38,485 nucleotides of DNA from Mycobacterium sp. (GCA_020438905.1 JAGQTQ010000136.1:1-38485); one strand, 5' to 3'; counted from the stretch's first letter, positions 20,673 through 30,131 are shown. Numbers and translations: made by a program. The notes: a model not told the origin generated them from the letters alone.

Positions 20673-21893
20673 TCAGTCTACCCCGGGTGACCGCAGCGCC
20701 TGACCCACGGTCGCGACCATGGCGTCGATGGCGAACTTCGGCTTGACGTTGCCGGCCAGGGCCTCCCGGCAGTCCAGCACCGCCTCGACACAGCGCAACA
20801 ACCGGCCCCTCGGAGCGTGCGCGGCCAGTGCGGCGGCCCGGTCGGCCATATCCGGGTGGCTGGCCGTGACGTCACCGGCTCCGCTGGCGATCATCAGGGC
20901 GTCGCGGAAGTAGGTCGCCAGGTCGATCAGTGCGCGGTCCAGGGCGTCCCTAACGGCGCGGGTGTGCCGTGATTTCTGCCGTTTCTCTAGGTCTTTGAGC
21001 GCACCGGCCGCACCACGCAGCGCCCCGGCGGCGCCCTTGCCCGTGCCGCCCGCGCCCAACGCGACGCGCAACTCCTCGGTCTCGGTCTCGTCGCGTCCGG
21101 CGGTAAGCGCACGCGCCTCCTCCTCGGCGGCGGCCAGCAGCGCCTCGACCGCCGCGTACGCCCGGGCGGGGGTCGCGGCGTCGCGCGCCATGCCCAGAGC
21201 CCGTTCGCGCCGGGCCCGGGCTTCGGCGTCGGTGGCCAACCGTCGCGCCCGGCCGACATGCCCGCCGCTGATCGCCGCAGCCCAGTGCGCCGCACGCTCG
21301 TCGAGTCCGTCGCGCTCGACCAGAACCCGGGCGATGTCCTCGGCTGACGGGGTGAGCAGGGCAACATGCCGACAGCGCGAGCGCAGCGTGATCGCAATGT
21401 CCTCGGGATCCACCGACGGAGCGCACAGCAGGAACACCGTCGAGGGCGGCGGTTCCTCCACCACCTTCAGCAGCGCGTTGGCGGCGCCCTCGGTGAGCCG
21501 GTCGGCGTCTTCGATCACGACGACCTGCCATCGGCCCGTGGTGGGCCGCCGGGATGCCGCTGCCACGATCGCGCGCATCTCGTAGACCCCGATCGACAGC
21601 CCTTCGGGAACAACGCGGCGGACGTCGGCGTGGGTGCCCGCCATCACCGTGGTGCAGGCTCGACACCGTCCGCATCCGGGTACGCCGTCGGAGGTGCACT
21701 GTAGGGCCGCGGCGAAGCACAGCGCCGCAACCGAACGGCCGGACCCCGGCGGCCCGGTGAACAGCCAGGCGTGCGTCATCGACCCGGTTTCGGCGGCGCC
21801 GTGAGCGGAATCACTGCGAGCGGCCCGTGCGGCGGCCACCAACTCCGCCTCAACCGCACTCTGGCCGATCAGCCTTGTGAACACCCCGGACAT
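20673..21893 (-). CDS. holB: DNA polymerase III delta-prime subunit (clamp loader)
   Basis: A 406-residue AAA+ family clamp-loader subunit (Rv3644c-like) that helps load the sliding clamp. The N-terminus MSGVFTRLIGQSAVEAEL is the family start. A zinc-finger cysteine set is present in CTSDGVPGCGRCRACTTV, and SRC with the sensor region occurs in ITLRSRCRHVALL. The P-loop reads GPPGSGRS, with arginine in place of the catalytic lysine, consistent with delta-prime subunits that do not hydrolyse ATP. The C-terminal third contains charged helices (EEEARALTAGRDETETEEL, KDLEKRQKSRHTRAVRDALDRAL) and the collar domain. ATG 21893; an open frame continues upstream to 22514 without support. Confidence 0.9.
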   Translation of the reverse strand: MSGVFTRLIGQSAVEAELVAAARAARSDSAHGAAETGSMTHAWLFTGPPGSGRSVAALCFAAALQCTSDGVPGCGRCRACTTVMAGTHADVRRVVPEGLSIGVYEMRAIVAAASRRPTTGRWQVVVIEDADRLTEGAANALLKVVEEPPPSTVFLLCAPSVDPEDIAITLRSRCRHVALLTPSAEDIARVLVERDGLDERAAHWAAAISGGHVGRARRLATDAEARARRERALGMARDAATPARAYAAVEALLAAAEEEARALTAGRDETETEELRVALGAGGTGKGAAGALRGAAGALKDLEKRQKSRHTRAVRDALDRALIDLATYFRDALMIASGAGDVTASHPDMADRAAALAAHAPRGRLLRCVEAVLDCREALAGNVKPKFAIDAMVATVGQALRSPGVD

Positions 21894-21992
21894 CGCCTGC
21901 CAACAGTAGTCGAGCCGCCGGCTTCGTCCGGCTCCCGCGCGGCCGGAGGCCCGGCGGCCGGCAACGGGCCGGAACCGGGCGGCACCGGGGGC

Positions 21993-21998
21993 TACGGT
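21993..21998 (+). promoter_or_regulatory. Candidate -10 box (TACGGT) for a leaderless adenylate-cyclase transcript
   Basis: TACGGT is followed by exactly 6 nt and then GTG 22005, the canonical leaderless spacing. Two further GTG codons (21999 and 22002) lie in the spacer, so this box helps choose the start. Confidence 0.5.
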
Positions 21999-22004
21999 GT
22001 GGTG

Positions 22005-23603
22005 GTGAACAGCGCGCCGGCCACGCCGGGACGGATTCGTGAGTTCGTCCGCTGGGTGGTTCGCACACCATGGCCGGTGTTCTCGCTGGGGTTGCTGCAG
22101 GCCGACATCATCGGCGCGCTGCTGGTGCTGGGCTTCCTGAGGTTCGGGCTGCCGCCGGCCGACCGGATCAAGCTCCAAGATCTGCCGGGTATCAATCTGG
22201 CGGTCTTCATCGGGTATCTGCTCGTGTCGTTCCTGGTCGGCGCGTCGGTCAGTTTCAGCCTGCTGCGACCGGTGTTCCGCTGGCAGCGGCGGGACACGAT
22301 GCTCACCGAAGACGACCCCGCCGAGACCGAACAGGCGAGGCTCCGCGCGCTGCGGATGCCGGCCTACCGGTCCATGATCAGCATGACGCTGTGGCTGGTG
22401 GGGGCCGCGGTCTTCATCGCCGCGAGTTGGCCGGTGGCCAGCCAGGCCGCGCCGGTGATCGCGGTGGCCACCCTCTTGGGTGCCATCGCCACGGCGATCA
22501 TCGGCTATCTGCAATCCGAACGGGTGCTTCGGCCGGTGGCCGTCGCAGCCCTGCGCGGCGGTGTGCCGGAGAACTTCCGCCGGCCCGGAGTGGTACTGCG
22601 ACTGGTGTTGCCCTGGTTGCTCTCCACCGGGGTACCACTGCTGATGATCATCCTGTCCGTCGCCGCCAGCGAGTTCGCCCTGCTGAACTCCTCCCCCGAC
22701 AGCCTGTCCATCCCGATCATGTTGATGGCGGCCGCAGCGCTGGTGATCGGCCTGGTCGGCAACATCCTCTCAGCGATGGCGATCTCCGATCCGCTGCGCC
22801 AATTGCGCTGGTCCCTCGGCGAGGTGCAGCGCGGAAACTACAACGCGCACATGCAGATCTACGACGCCAGTGAACTCGGACTGCTCCAAGCCGGATTCAA
22901 CGACATGGTGCGCGAACTCAGTGAGCGGCAACGGATGCGGGATCTTTTCGGCCGCTACGTCGGAGAGGACGTCGCCCGCCGCGCGCTGGAGCGCGGAACC
23001 GAACTCGGCGGCCAGGAGCGCGACGTCGCCGTGCTGTTCATCGACCTCGTCGGCTCCACGCAGCTGGCGGCTACCCGGCCGCCGGTGGAGGTGGTAGGAC
23101 TGCTCAACGAGTTCTTCCGCGTCGTCGTCGACACCGTCCAGAACCACGGCGGTTTCGTCAACAAGTTCCAGGGCGACGCCGCGCTGTGCATCTTCGGCGC
23201 GCCGATCGAACACCCCGACGCCCCCGGGGCCGCGCTGGCGGCCTCGCGCGAGCTGCACGACGAACTCGTCGCGGTGCTCGATCAGATCGAGTTCGGCATC
23301 GGGGTGTCGGCGGGACGCGCGATCGCCGGCCATATCGGCGCCCAGGCCAGATTCGAGTACACCGTGATCGGCGACCCGGTGAACGAGGCCGCCCGGTTGA
23401 CCGAACTGGCCAAACTCGAGGAGGGACGCGTGCTGGCTTCGGCGATCGCGGTCAGCGGCGCCGCCGACGCGGAGGCGCTGTGCTGGAGCGTCGGCGAGAT
23501 CGTGGAGTTGCGGGGACGCACGGCTCCGACCCAGTTGGCACGGCCGGTCAGACAGCCGGTTGCCGACGAATCCCGGGAACCGGTCGGCGGCATCGCCGGC
23601 TGA
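22005..23603 (+). CDS. Membrane adenylate cyclase with HAMP and class III catalytic domain (Rv3645-like)
   Basis: A 532-residue cyclase that makes cAMP from ATP at the inner face of the membrane. About six TM helices span residues ~20-255, a HAMP linker begins near 259 (ISDPLRQLRWSLGEVQRGNY) and the class III cyclase domain covers ~340-510. Catalytic residues are complete: metal-binding D347 (VLFIDLVGST) and D391 (KFQGD), adenine-selecting K387 and D457, transition-state N460 and R464 (IGDPVNEAARL). The HAMP and catalytic parts are nearly identical to Rv3645, whose cAMP is reported to matter for fatty-acid use and intrinsic drug tolerance in M. tuberculosis. The N-terminus is shorter than the annotated Rv3645 start. 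The gene ends 10 bp from convergent topA. Confidence 0.92.
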   Translation: MNSAPATPGRIREFVRWVVRTPWPVFSLGLLQADIIGALLVLGFLRFGLPPADRIKLQDLPGINLAVFIGYLLVSFLVGASVSFSLLRPVFRWQRRDTMLTEDDPAETEQARLRALRMPAYRSMISMTLWLVGAAVFIAASWPVASQAAPVIAVATLLGAIATAIIGYLQSERVLRPVAVAALRGGVPENFRRPGVVLRLVLPWLLSTGVPLLMIILSVAASEFALLNSSPDSLSIPIMLMAAAALVIGLVGNILSAMAISDPLRQLRWSLGEVQRGNYNAHMQIYDASELGLLQAGFNDMVRELSERQRMRDLFGRYVGEDVARRALERGTELGGQERDVAVLFIDLVGSTQLAATRPPVEVVGLLNEFFRVVVDTVQNHGGFVNKFQGDAALCIFGAPIEHPDAPGAALAASRELHDELVAVLDQIEFGIGVSAGRAIAGHIGAQARFEYTVIGDPVNEAARLTELAKLEEGRVLASAIAVSGAADAEALCWSVGEIVELRGRTAPTQLARPVRQPVADESREPVGGIAG

Positions 23604-23613
23604 TTGGAGTAGA

Positions 23614-26445
23614 TCACGCCTTCTTCGCGGCGGCCCTCTTAGCCGGGGCCTTCTTCGCGGGCGCCTTCTTGGCGGGCACCTTCTTCACGGGAGCCTTCTT
23701 GCCGGCCGCCTTCTTGACCGGCCCGCGGGCCCTGCGGTCGGCCAGCAACTCCGAGGCGCGCTCGTCGGTGATGCTGAGCACGTCGTCACCCTTGCGCAGG
23801 CTGGCGTTCGTCTCGCCGTCGGTCACGTACGGCCCGAACCGGCCGTCCTTGATCACCATCGGCTTACCGGAGGCGGGATCGGTCCCCAGTTCGCGCAGCG
23901 GCGGGGTCGCCGCACCCTGACGGCCCCGCCGTTTGGGCTCGGCGTAGATCTTCAGCGCCTCGTCGAGGGTGATTCCGAAAATCTGATCCTCGGAGGCCAG
24001 CGAGCGGGAGTCGGTGCCGCGCTTGAGATACGGGCCGTAGCGCCCGTTCTGTGCGGTGATCTCCTCGCCGCTCTGCGGGTCCGCCCCGACCAGCCGCGGC
24101 AGCGAGAGCAGCTTCAGCGCGTCTTCGAGGGTCACCGTCTGCAGATCCATCGAACGGAACAGCGATCCGGTCCGCGGCTTCGGCCCGGTCGGCTTCTTGG
24201 CTTTCTTGGCGCCGGCGCCGCCCTCGTCATCCGGAGGGGGCGGCAGCACCTCGGTCACATACGGCCCGTACCGGCCGTCGCGGGCGATGATCTCGTGCCC
24301 GGTCTCCGGATCGACGCCGAGCACCCGGCCCTCCTGGGGCGTGGCGAACAGGGTTTCGGCGAGTTCCAGAGTCAGTTCGTCGGGGGTGATCTCATCGCTG
24401 AGGTTGGCCCGCTGCGGGGTGGGCTCACCGTCGTCCCCGGTGATCATCCGCTCCAGGTACGGCCCGTAATTGCCCACCCGGACATATATCGGGCGGCCGT
24501 GCTCGTCGTCGAACAACGCGATGGAGTTGACCCCGCGGGCGTCGATGCCCTCCAGGTTCACTCCGACCAGTTTCTTCAGGCCCCCGGCCCGCGCGATCGA
24601 ATGCGGAACCCCGTGCTCTCCACCGAAGTAAAAATTGTTCAACCAGTTCGTACGCCGCTCGTGCCCGGCGGCGATCTGGTCGAGTTCGTCCTCCATGGCG
24701 GCGGTGAAGTCGTAGTCCACCAGCCGGCTGAAGTGCTGCTCGAGCAGTCCGGTCACCGCGAAGGCCACCCAGGACGGGACCAGGGCACTGCCCTTCTTGT
24801 GCACGTAGCCGCGATCCTGGATGGTCTTGATGATCGAGGAATACGTCGAGGGACGGCCGATTCCGAGCTCTTCGAGCGCCTTGACCAGCGAGGCCTCGGT
24901 ATAGCGCGCGGGCGGATTGGTGGTGTGTCCGTCGGCGGTCAGCCTGGTGGCGTCGACCCGCTGCCCCTGCCGCAGGTTGGGCAGCCGGCTCTCGGCGTCG
25001 TCGGCCTCGCCACCGGCGAGCTCGTCGACGGTCTCCACGTAAGCCTTCAGGAAGCCGGGGAAGGTGATGGTCCGGCCGCTGGCCGCGAACGTCGCCTGAC
25101 GGCCGTCGGCGGCGGCACCGGAGATCCGCAGGCTCAGCGTGGTTCCACGCGCGTCAGCCATCTGCGATGCCACCGTGCGCTGCCAGATCAACTCATAGAG
25201 CCGGAAACCGTCGGAGTCCAGTTCGGCGTGCAGTGCGCCCGGCGTGGCGAAGGTGTCGCCGGCGGGACGAATGGCCTCGTGCGCCTCCTGGGCGTTCTTG
25301 ACCTTGCGGGTGTACTGCCGCGGCGAGGGATGAACGTATTCATCGCCGTAGAGCTGGCGAGCCTGGTTGCGGGCGGCGTCGATGGCGCTGGCCGACAGAT
25401 TCGTCGAGTCGGTGCGCATGTAGGTGATGTAGCCGTTCTCGTAAAGCTTCTGGGCCACACTCATCGTGCGTTCGGCGCTGAACCGGAGTTTGCGGCCCGC
25501 CTCCTGCTGCAACGTCGAGGTCATGAACGGCGGATAGGGCCGGCGCGTGTAGGGCTTCTCCTCCACCGAGGCGACGGTCAGCGTCGTACCGCGCAGCCCG
25601 TCGGACAGCGACGAGGCCGACACCTCGTCGAGCACCAGCACCTCGCCGGGTTTGCGCAGCGCGCCGAGGGAGTCGAAATCCCGCCCGGTGGCCACCCGCT
25701 TGCCGTCGATGGCGACGAGCCGCGCGGTGAACCGGGGTGGGGTGGCGTTCGGATCCGACACGCTCGCGTCGAGTTCGGCCGCGATGTCCCAGTAGGACGC
25801 GCTGCGGAACGCCATCCGCTCCCGCTCGCGCTGCACGATGATGCGGGTCGCCACCGACTGCACCCGCCCGGCCGACAACCCACGGCCGACCTTCTTCCAC
25901 AGCACGGGGCTGACCTCGTACCCGTAGAGCCGGTCGAGGATGCGCCGGGTCTCCTGGGCGTCGACCAGATCGATGTCCAGGTCGCGGGGATGTTCGGCGG
26001 CGTCCCGGATGGCCGGCTCGGTGATCTCATGGAACACCATCCTGCGGACCGGCACACGAGGCTTCAGGGTCTCCAGGAGGTGCCAGGCGATGGCCTCACC
26101 CTCCCGGTCGCCGTCGGTGGCCAGATACAACTCGTCGACGTCCTTGAGCAGGCTCTTGAGCTCGGAGACGACGGCTTTCTTGTCCGGGTTGATCACATAG
26201 AGCGGCTCGAAGTCGTTGTCGACGTCGACGCCGGTCCTCGCCCACTTCTTGTCCTTGTACCTCGCCGGCACGTCGGCGGCGTTTTTGGGCAGGTCGCGGA
26301 TATGCCCCCGAGAGGACTCGACCACGTAGTTGCGGCCCAGGTAACCCGCGATTTTGCGCGCTTTGGTCGGCGACTCGACAATCACGAGCCGCCGAACGTT
26401 GCCGTTCCCGCTGCCCCGCGAGCCGGGCCGGTCGTCGTCAGCCAA
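23614..26445 (-). CDS. topA: DNA topoisomerase I (type IA)
   Basis: A 943-residue essential enzyme that relaxes negative supercoils by single-strand passage. The TOPRIM domain begins RRLVIVESPTKARKIAGYLG and has ATDGDREGEAIAWHLL (metal-binding DxD/E). The active-site tyrosine is Y342 in YITYMRTDST. The C-terminal region is the mycobacterial type with no zinc fingers but repeated topo-C domains (NGRYGPYLKRG, DGRFGPYVTDG), ending in a lysine/alanine/proline-rich basic tail of about 30 residues with repeated KKAPAKKA-type units that binds DNA. The start codon is TTG 26445, giving MADDDRPGSRG just before the TOPRIM domain, as in other mycobacteria. No strong Shine-Dalgarno is seen. Confidence 0.97.
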   Translation of the reverse strand: MADDDRPGSRGSGNGNVRRLVIVESPTKARKIAGYLGRNYVVESSRGHIRDLPKNAADVPARYKDKKWARTGVDVDNDFEPLYVINPDKKAVVSELKSLLKDVDELYLATDGDREGEAIAWHLLETLKPRVPVRRMVFHEITEPAIRDAAEHPRDLDIDLVDAQETRRILDRLYGYEVSPVLWKKVGRGLSAGRVQSVATRIIVQRERERMAFRSASYWDIAAELDASVSDPNATPPRFTARLVAIDGKRVATGRDFDSLGALRKPGEVLVLDEVSASSLSDGLRGTTLTVASVEEKPYTRRPYPPFMTSTLQQEAGRKLRFSAERTMSVAQKLYENGYITYMRTDSTNLSASAIDAARNQARQLYGDEYVHPSPRQYTRKVKNAQEAHEAIRPAGDTFATPGALHAELDSDGFRLYELIWQRTVASQMADARGTTLSLRISGAAADGRQATFAASGRTITFPGFLKAYVETVDELAGGEADDAESRLPNLRQGQRVDATRLTADGHTTNPPARYTEASLVKALEELGIGRPSTYSSIIKTIQDRGYVHKKGSALVPSWVAFAVTGLLEQHFSRLVDYDFTAAMEDELDQIAAGHERRTNWLNNFYFGGEHGVPHSIARAGGLKKLVGVNLEGIDARGVNSIALFDDEHGRPIYVRVGNYGPYLERMITGDDGEPTPQRANLSDEITPDELTLELAETLFATPQEGRVLGVDPETGHEIIARDGRYGPYVTEVLPPPPDDEGGAGAKKAKKPTGPKPRTGSLFRSMDLQTVTLEDALKLLSLPRLVGADPQSGEEITAQNGRYGPYLKRGTDSRSLASEDQIFGITLDEALKIYAEPKRRGRQGAATPPLRELGTDPASGKPMVIKDGRFGPYVTDGETNASLRKGDDVLSITDERASELLADRRARGPVKKAAGKKAPVKKVPAKKAPAKKAPAKRAAAKKA

Positions 26446-26562
26446 CTCCGCTTACGCTCCACTTCCTGTAGTGCGGCAATGCCCCCATAGGCACCCCCGG
26501 ACACTTGACAATTTCGCACCCCCGGTCACGCGGACGCAAACCGCCCCCCAACCGGTAGCCTC

Positions 26563-27141
26563 TCAGACTCGCGGCCAGGCTGCCAACGCCTCAGGGCCTT
26601 CCGGAGGTTCCCCCACCGTCTCCACCAGGCGTAACAGCCTTCTGCGTCCGCTGACCCGCAACGCCGGGCGCGCCCCCCGGGTCCCGATCAGCGTCGGTGC
26701 GATACCGATGCGCATCAACGCCGAGGCGAGCGGCGAATGGGTGTCCGGGGCGTGCTGATCCAGTCCGAGCAGGTAGCGGTCGGCCTCGGGGTAGCCGGCG
26801 GCCAACACCCAGGCCCGTAGCTCCCGGGGCCCGGGAAGCCAGCGCGACGGGACGGTCTTGACCGCGCCGCGGGTCCATTCCGCGGCAACGCCCAGCAGGC
26901 GCGAGTCGACCGCCGTGCGGACCAGGGGGCTGTTCTCCTCGGTGCGGGTGATTTCGGCCTGCAGACCGGCGGCGACCATCATCTCGGCCAGTTCGCCGGC
27001 CCGCCAGACGGCGTCGACGACGACCGACAGACGCGCGCCGGTTCCGACCGTCACCACCTGGCCGGCCGCCGCGAGCACCCCGGTCAGGTCGGTCACCTCG
27101 GGGGGCACCGACTCTGCCGAGAAGAACGACAACTGGCTCAC
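26563..27141 (-). CDS. Conserved mycobacterial protein of unknown function (Rv3647c-like)
   Basis: A 192-residue soluble protein with the length and position of Rv3647c, between topA and cspA. The start is GTG 27141 (MSQLSFFSAESVPPEVTDLTGVL). It has an alpha/beta N-terminal half and a basic C-terminal half with RGARPALRVSGRRRLLRLVE. I see no catalytic motif, TM or signal peptide. A nucleic-acid link is only a guess from the basic tail and the topA/cspA context. Confidence 0.78.
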   Translation of the reverse strand: MSQLSFFSAESVPPEVTDLTGVLAAAGQVVTVGTGARLSVVVDAVWRAGELAEMMVAAGLQAEITRTEENSPLVRTAVDSRLLGVAAEWTRGAVKTVPSRWLPGPRELRAWVLAAGYPEADRYLLGLDQHAPDTHSPLASALMRIGIAPTLIGTRGARPALRVSGRRRLLRLVETVGEPPEGPEALAAWPRV

Positions 27142-27222
27142 GACTCGACATTAAGCCAGTCGGGCCTGCACACCGCGCCGCCAAGCTGAAACGGGGACGG
27201 TTAAGACGGGCCGGGAGAAACC

Positions 27223-27261
27223 AACGGGCAGGGCGAACGGGCAGGGCGAACGGGCAGGGCG
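27223..27261. repeat. Three perfect tandem copies of a 13-bp unit
   Basis: The unit AACGGGCAGGGCG occurs three times head to tail at 27223-27235, 27236-27248 and 27249-27261, with no mismatches. It lies just past the cspA terminator's T-tract and before the Rv3647c gene. The perfect identity suggests recent expansion (a VNTR-like locus). Confidence 0.9.
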
Positions 27262-27304
27262 AAAAAGAAACACCCCCGCGATGCCCGTGGGCTCGCGGGG
27301 GTGT
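27261..27304 (-). terminator. Intrinsic terminator of cspA
   Basis: A perfect 12-bp stem (ACACCCCCGCGA at 27270-27281 with TCGCGGGGGTGT at 27293-27304) encloses an 11-nt loop. On the minus strand it is followed by TTTCTTTTTC (plus-strand 27261-27270). This is a textbook rho-independent terminator 18 bp after the cspA stop. Confidence 0.92.
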
Positions 27305-27322
27305 CTCGTGGATCGTTGTCGG

Positions 27323-27526
27323 TCAGACGGCGCGCACGCCGGTGGCCTGCGGACCCTTGGGGCTCTGCCCCACCTCGAACTCAACCCGCTGGTTCTCCTC
27401 CAAGGTGCGGAACCCCGATCCCTGGATTTCCGTGTAGTGGACAAACACATCGGCGGAGCCGTCCTCCGGGGCGATGAAGCCGAAGCCCTTCTCCGCGTTG
27501 AACCACTTCACAGTTCCCTGTGGCAT
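27323..27526 (-). CDS. cspA: Cold-shock-domain RNA chaperone CspA
   Basis: A 67-residue single cold-shock domain protein that binds single-stranded nucleic acids. RNP1 is KGFGFIAP and RNP2 is VFVHYTEI; the N-terminal [14 protein letters not shown] and the C-terminal [13 protein letters not shown] are those of mycobacterial CspA (Rv3648c). The ATG at 27526 is preceded on the minus strand by AAGGAA and, further up, GGAGGAAG. A long leader of up to about 270 nt separates it from the divergent helicase gene and contains a stable hairpin at 27557-27583, which may be part of temperature-dependent control. Confidence 0.97.
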   Translation of the reverse strand: MPQGTVKWFNAEKGFGFIAPEDGSADVFVHYTEIQGSGFRTLEENQRVEFEVGQSPKGPQATGVRAV

Positions 27527-27556
27527 TTTTCGTACTTTCCTTACTTCCTCCGGGTG

Positions 27557-27583
27557 CGGTCCACCGATGTTCGGAGTGGACCG
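27557..27583 (-). promoter_or_regulatory. Stem-loop in the cspA 5' leader
   Basis: An 8-bp perfect inverted repeat (CGGTCCAC at 27557-27564 with GTGGACCG at 27576-27583) encloses an 11-nt loop, just upstream of the GGAGGAAG sequence before cspA. A smaller one, GTCGGT/ACCGAC, lies at 27616-27630. Structured leaders are typical of cold-shock genes; the transcription start is not known to me. Confidence 0.5.
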
Positions 27584-27800
27584 GGCCGGTTCCGACCGCC
27601 ATCCTTCGTGGATTCGTCGGTTTCACCGACTGCAAGACCCTCGCAGGAACCGCGACCGCAACAAAGATCCTGCGAAGTGCCAGACACGAACACAGAAGCT
27701 GCGACCGCGTTCATCCAATCACGTTCGGCACGGATAGGACAGTCTCGGCGACAATTCGTCGGTGGACCATCCGGGGAACCGGCACGCGAAGGGGCGGCAG

Positions 27801-30131
27801 ATGAGCGGTTTCGGCGGCGATCTACTGACCGCGGTCTGCGGCGGGGCCACGGCCGCACCCAGCGCTCCGCTTCTCCACGTCGCGGAGATCCCGGCCCGCG
27901 GCGGCGAGGCGGTCGGGTGGCCGGACTGGGTACATCCCGACCTGCGCGCAGCCCTGGCCGACCGGGGCATCGCCGCCCCGTGGTCGCACCAGGCCCAGGC
28001 CGCCGATCTGGCGCACGCCGGACGCGATGTCGTGATCAGCACCGGAACGGCCTCGGGAAAGTCATTGGCGTTTCAGTTGCCCGTTCTCGACGCCCTGGCC
28101 CGCGATCCCCGGGCCCGGGCCTTGTACTTGTCACCGACCAAGGCTCTGGGGCACGACCAGTTGCGCTCCATCACCGAACTGACCGCAAAGACCCCGATCC
28201 TCGGTGACGTAGCACCCACGTCCTATGACGGCGACACCTCGTCGCAGATCCGCCGCTTCGCACGCGAACGTTCGCGGTGGCTGTTCTCCAACCCCGACAT
28301 GGTTCATCTGTCGCTGGTGCGCAACCATGCCCGCTGGGCGGTGTTCCTGCGCAATCTGCGGTACGTGGTCGTCGACGAATGCCATTACTACCGTGGCATC
28401 TTCGGCTCCAACGTCGCGATGGTGCTGCGCCGTTTGCTGCGGCTGTGCCGCCGGTACGCCGCGGCGGGGTCACCCGCGCCGACGGTGATCTTCGCCAGTG
28501 CGACCACCGCCGCGCCGGGGGCGACGGCCGCCGAGTTGATCGGCCGGCCCGTCGCCGAGGTCACCCGGGACGGATCCCCGCACGGGGCCCGCACCATCGC
28601 CTTGTGGGAGCCCGAGCTGCGCCATGACCTGAAGGGCGAGAACGGTGCGCCGGTTCGCCGCGCGGCGGGGACCGAGGCCGCCCGGATGCTGGCCGACCTG
28701 ACGGCCGAAGGGGCCAGGACACTTTGTTTCGTGCGGTCCCGGAGAGGCGCGGAATTGACCGCGCTGGGGGCACGGTCCCGGCTCGAGGACATCGCCCCGC
28801 ACCTGCGCGACACGGTGGCCTCCTACCGGGCCGGCTATCTCGCCGAGGACCGACGGGCGATCGAACGGGCGCTGGCCGACGGCGAGTTGCGGGGACTGGC
28901 GACCACCAACGCCCTGGAATTGGGCATCGACATCTCCGGGCTGGACGCCGTGGTCATGGCCGGCTTCCCCGGAACGGTCGCCTCGTTCTGGCAGCAAGCC
29001 GGCCGGTGCGGACGACGTGGCCAGAGTGCGCTCGTGGTGCTGATCGCCCGCGACGACCCACTGGACACCTATCTGGTGCACCACCCCGAGGCGCTGCTCG
29101 GCAAACCGGTGGAGCGGGTGGTGATCGACCCGGGCAACCCCTATGTCCTTGGTCCGCAACTACTCTGCGCGGCAACGGAGATGCCACTGGAGCAGGCCGA
29201 GTTGGATGCCTGGCGGGCGGGATCGGTGGCCCGCGAGTTGGTGGATGACGGTTTGTTGCGACAGCGCTCGGACAGGTTTTTTCCGGCGGCCGGACTCGAT
29301 CCGCACGCTTCGGTCGACATCCGCGGCGGCGGCCCCGGAAGCGTAGCCATCCTCGAGTTCGGCACCGGGCGACTGCTGGGCAGTGCCGAAGTCGGGCGGG
29401 CTCCGGCCACCGTGCATCCCGGCGCGGTGTACATCCACCAGGGCGAGACCTATCTGGTGGACTCCCTGGATCTCGACGCCGGGCTGGCGTTCGTACACGC
29501 CGAGGATCCCGGCTACGGAACCCATCCACGGGAGGTCACCGACATCAGCGTCACCGGAACCGGGGAACGGATCGACTACGGCGAGATGACCCTCGGTCTG
29601 GTCCCGGTCTCTGTCACCCAACGGGTGACCGGCTACCTGCGCCGCACCGCCTCCGGCGAGGTGATCGACTTCGTCGAACTCGACATGCCCGAACAGAGCC
29701 TTGCCACCACGGCCGTGATGTACACCGTGACCCCGGAGGCCCTACAGGCCGGCGGGATCGAACCCGCGTCGATACCCGGCGCCCTGCACGCGGCCGAACA
29801 CGCGGCCATCGGTCTGCTTCCGTTGGTGGCCAGTTGTGACCGCTGGGACATCGGCGGACTGTCGACGGCGGCCGGCGAATGCGGATTGCCCACGGTGTTC
29901 GTCTACGACGGGCATCCGGGGGGCGCGGGATTCGCCGAACGCGGCTACCGACTGGCCACCACCTGGCTCGGCGCCACCCTGGAGGCCATCGAGGCCTGCG
30001 ATTGCCCGCAGGGCTGCCCTTCCTGCGTTCAATCGCCCAAATGCGGCAACGGCAACGACCCGCTGGACAAATCAGGAGCAGTCCGCGTTCTGCGGATTGT
30101 GCTGGGCAGCCTGACGGCGGGTAGCCGCTGA
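27801..30131 (+). CDS. SF2 DNA helicase of the SftH/Hrq1/MrfA type with DUF1998 domain
   Basis: A 776-residue ATP-dependent DNA helicase (Rv3649-like; the M. smegmatis homologue is SftH). Walker A is STGTASGKS near residues 80-90, the DEAH-box equivalent is D192-E-C-H195, ASATT is motif III, and the second RecA domain carries TTNALELGIDISGLD and QQAGRCGRRGQ. The C-terminal DUF1998 region has the four-cysteine cluster C735, C739, C742 and C748, which binds metal in MrfA. Related MrfA proteins take part in repair of mitomycin C damage. ATG 27801 follows a purine-rich GAAGGGG (27788-27794) and gives the family length; GTG 27762 is an alternative. It is divergent from cspA. Confidence 0.88.
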   Translation: MSGFGGDLLTAVCGGATAAPSAPLLHVAEIPARGGEAVGWPDWVHPDLRAALADRGIAAPWSHQAQAADLAHAGRDVVISTGTASGKSLAFQLPVLDALARDPRARALYLSPTKALGHDQLRSITELTAKTPILGDVAPTSYDGDTSSQIRRFARERSRWLFSNPDMVHLSLVRNHARWAVFLRNLRYVVVDECHYYRGIFGSNVAMVLRRLLRLCRRYAAAGSPAPTVIFASATTAAPGATAAELIGRPVAEVTRDGSPHGARTIALWEPELRHDLKGENGAPVRRAAGTEAARMLADLTAEGARTLCFVRSRRGAELTALGARSRLEDIAPHLRDTVASYRAGYLAEDRRAIERALADGELRGLATTNALELGIDISGLDAVVMAGFPGTVASFWQQAGRCGRRGQSALVVLIARDDPLDTYLVHHPEALLGKPVERVVIDPGNPYVLGPQLLCAATEMPLEQAELDAWRAGSVARELVDDGLLRQRSDRFFPAAGLDPHASVDIRGGGPGSVAILEFGTGRLLGSAEVGRAPATVHPGAVYIHQGETYLVDSLDLDAGLAFVHAEDPGYGTHPREVTDISVTGTGERIDYGEMTLGLVPVSVTQRVTGYLRRTASGEVIDFVELDMPEQSLATTAVMYTVTPEALQAGGIEPASIPGALHAAEHAAIGLLPLVASCDRWDIGGLSTAAGECGLPTVFVYDGHPGGAGFAERGYRLATTWLGATLEAIEACDCPQGCPSCVQSPKCGNGNDPLDKSGAVRVLRIVLGSLTAGSR

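Noticed and set aside
20673-22514. Extended start for holB at 22514
   Set aside because: The extension is Arg/Gln/His-rich, antisense to the cyclase membrane domain; homology begins at ATG 21893.
23560-26490. A 976-codon open frame on the plus strand opposite topA
   Set aside because: It mirrors the topA codons (third-position GC keeps antisense frames open), has a low-complexity Arg/Gly/Val/His composition and shows no domain. TopA on the minus strand is unmistakable.
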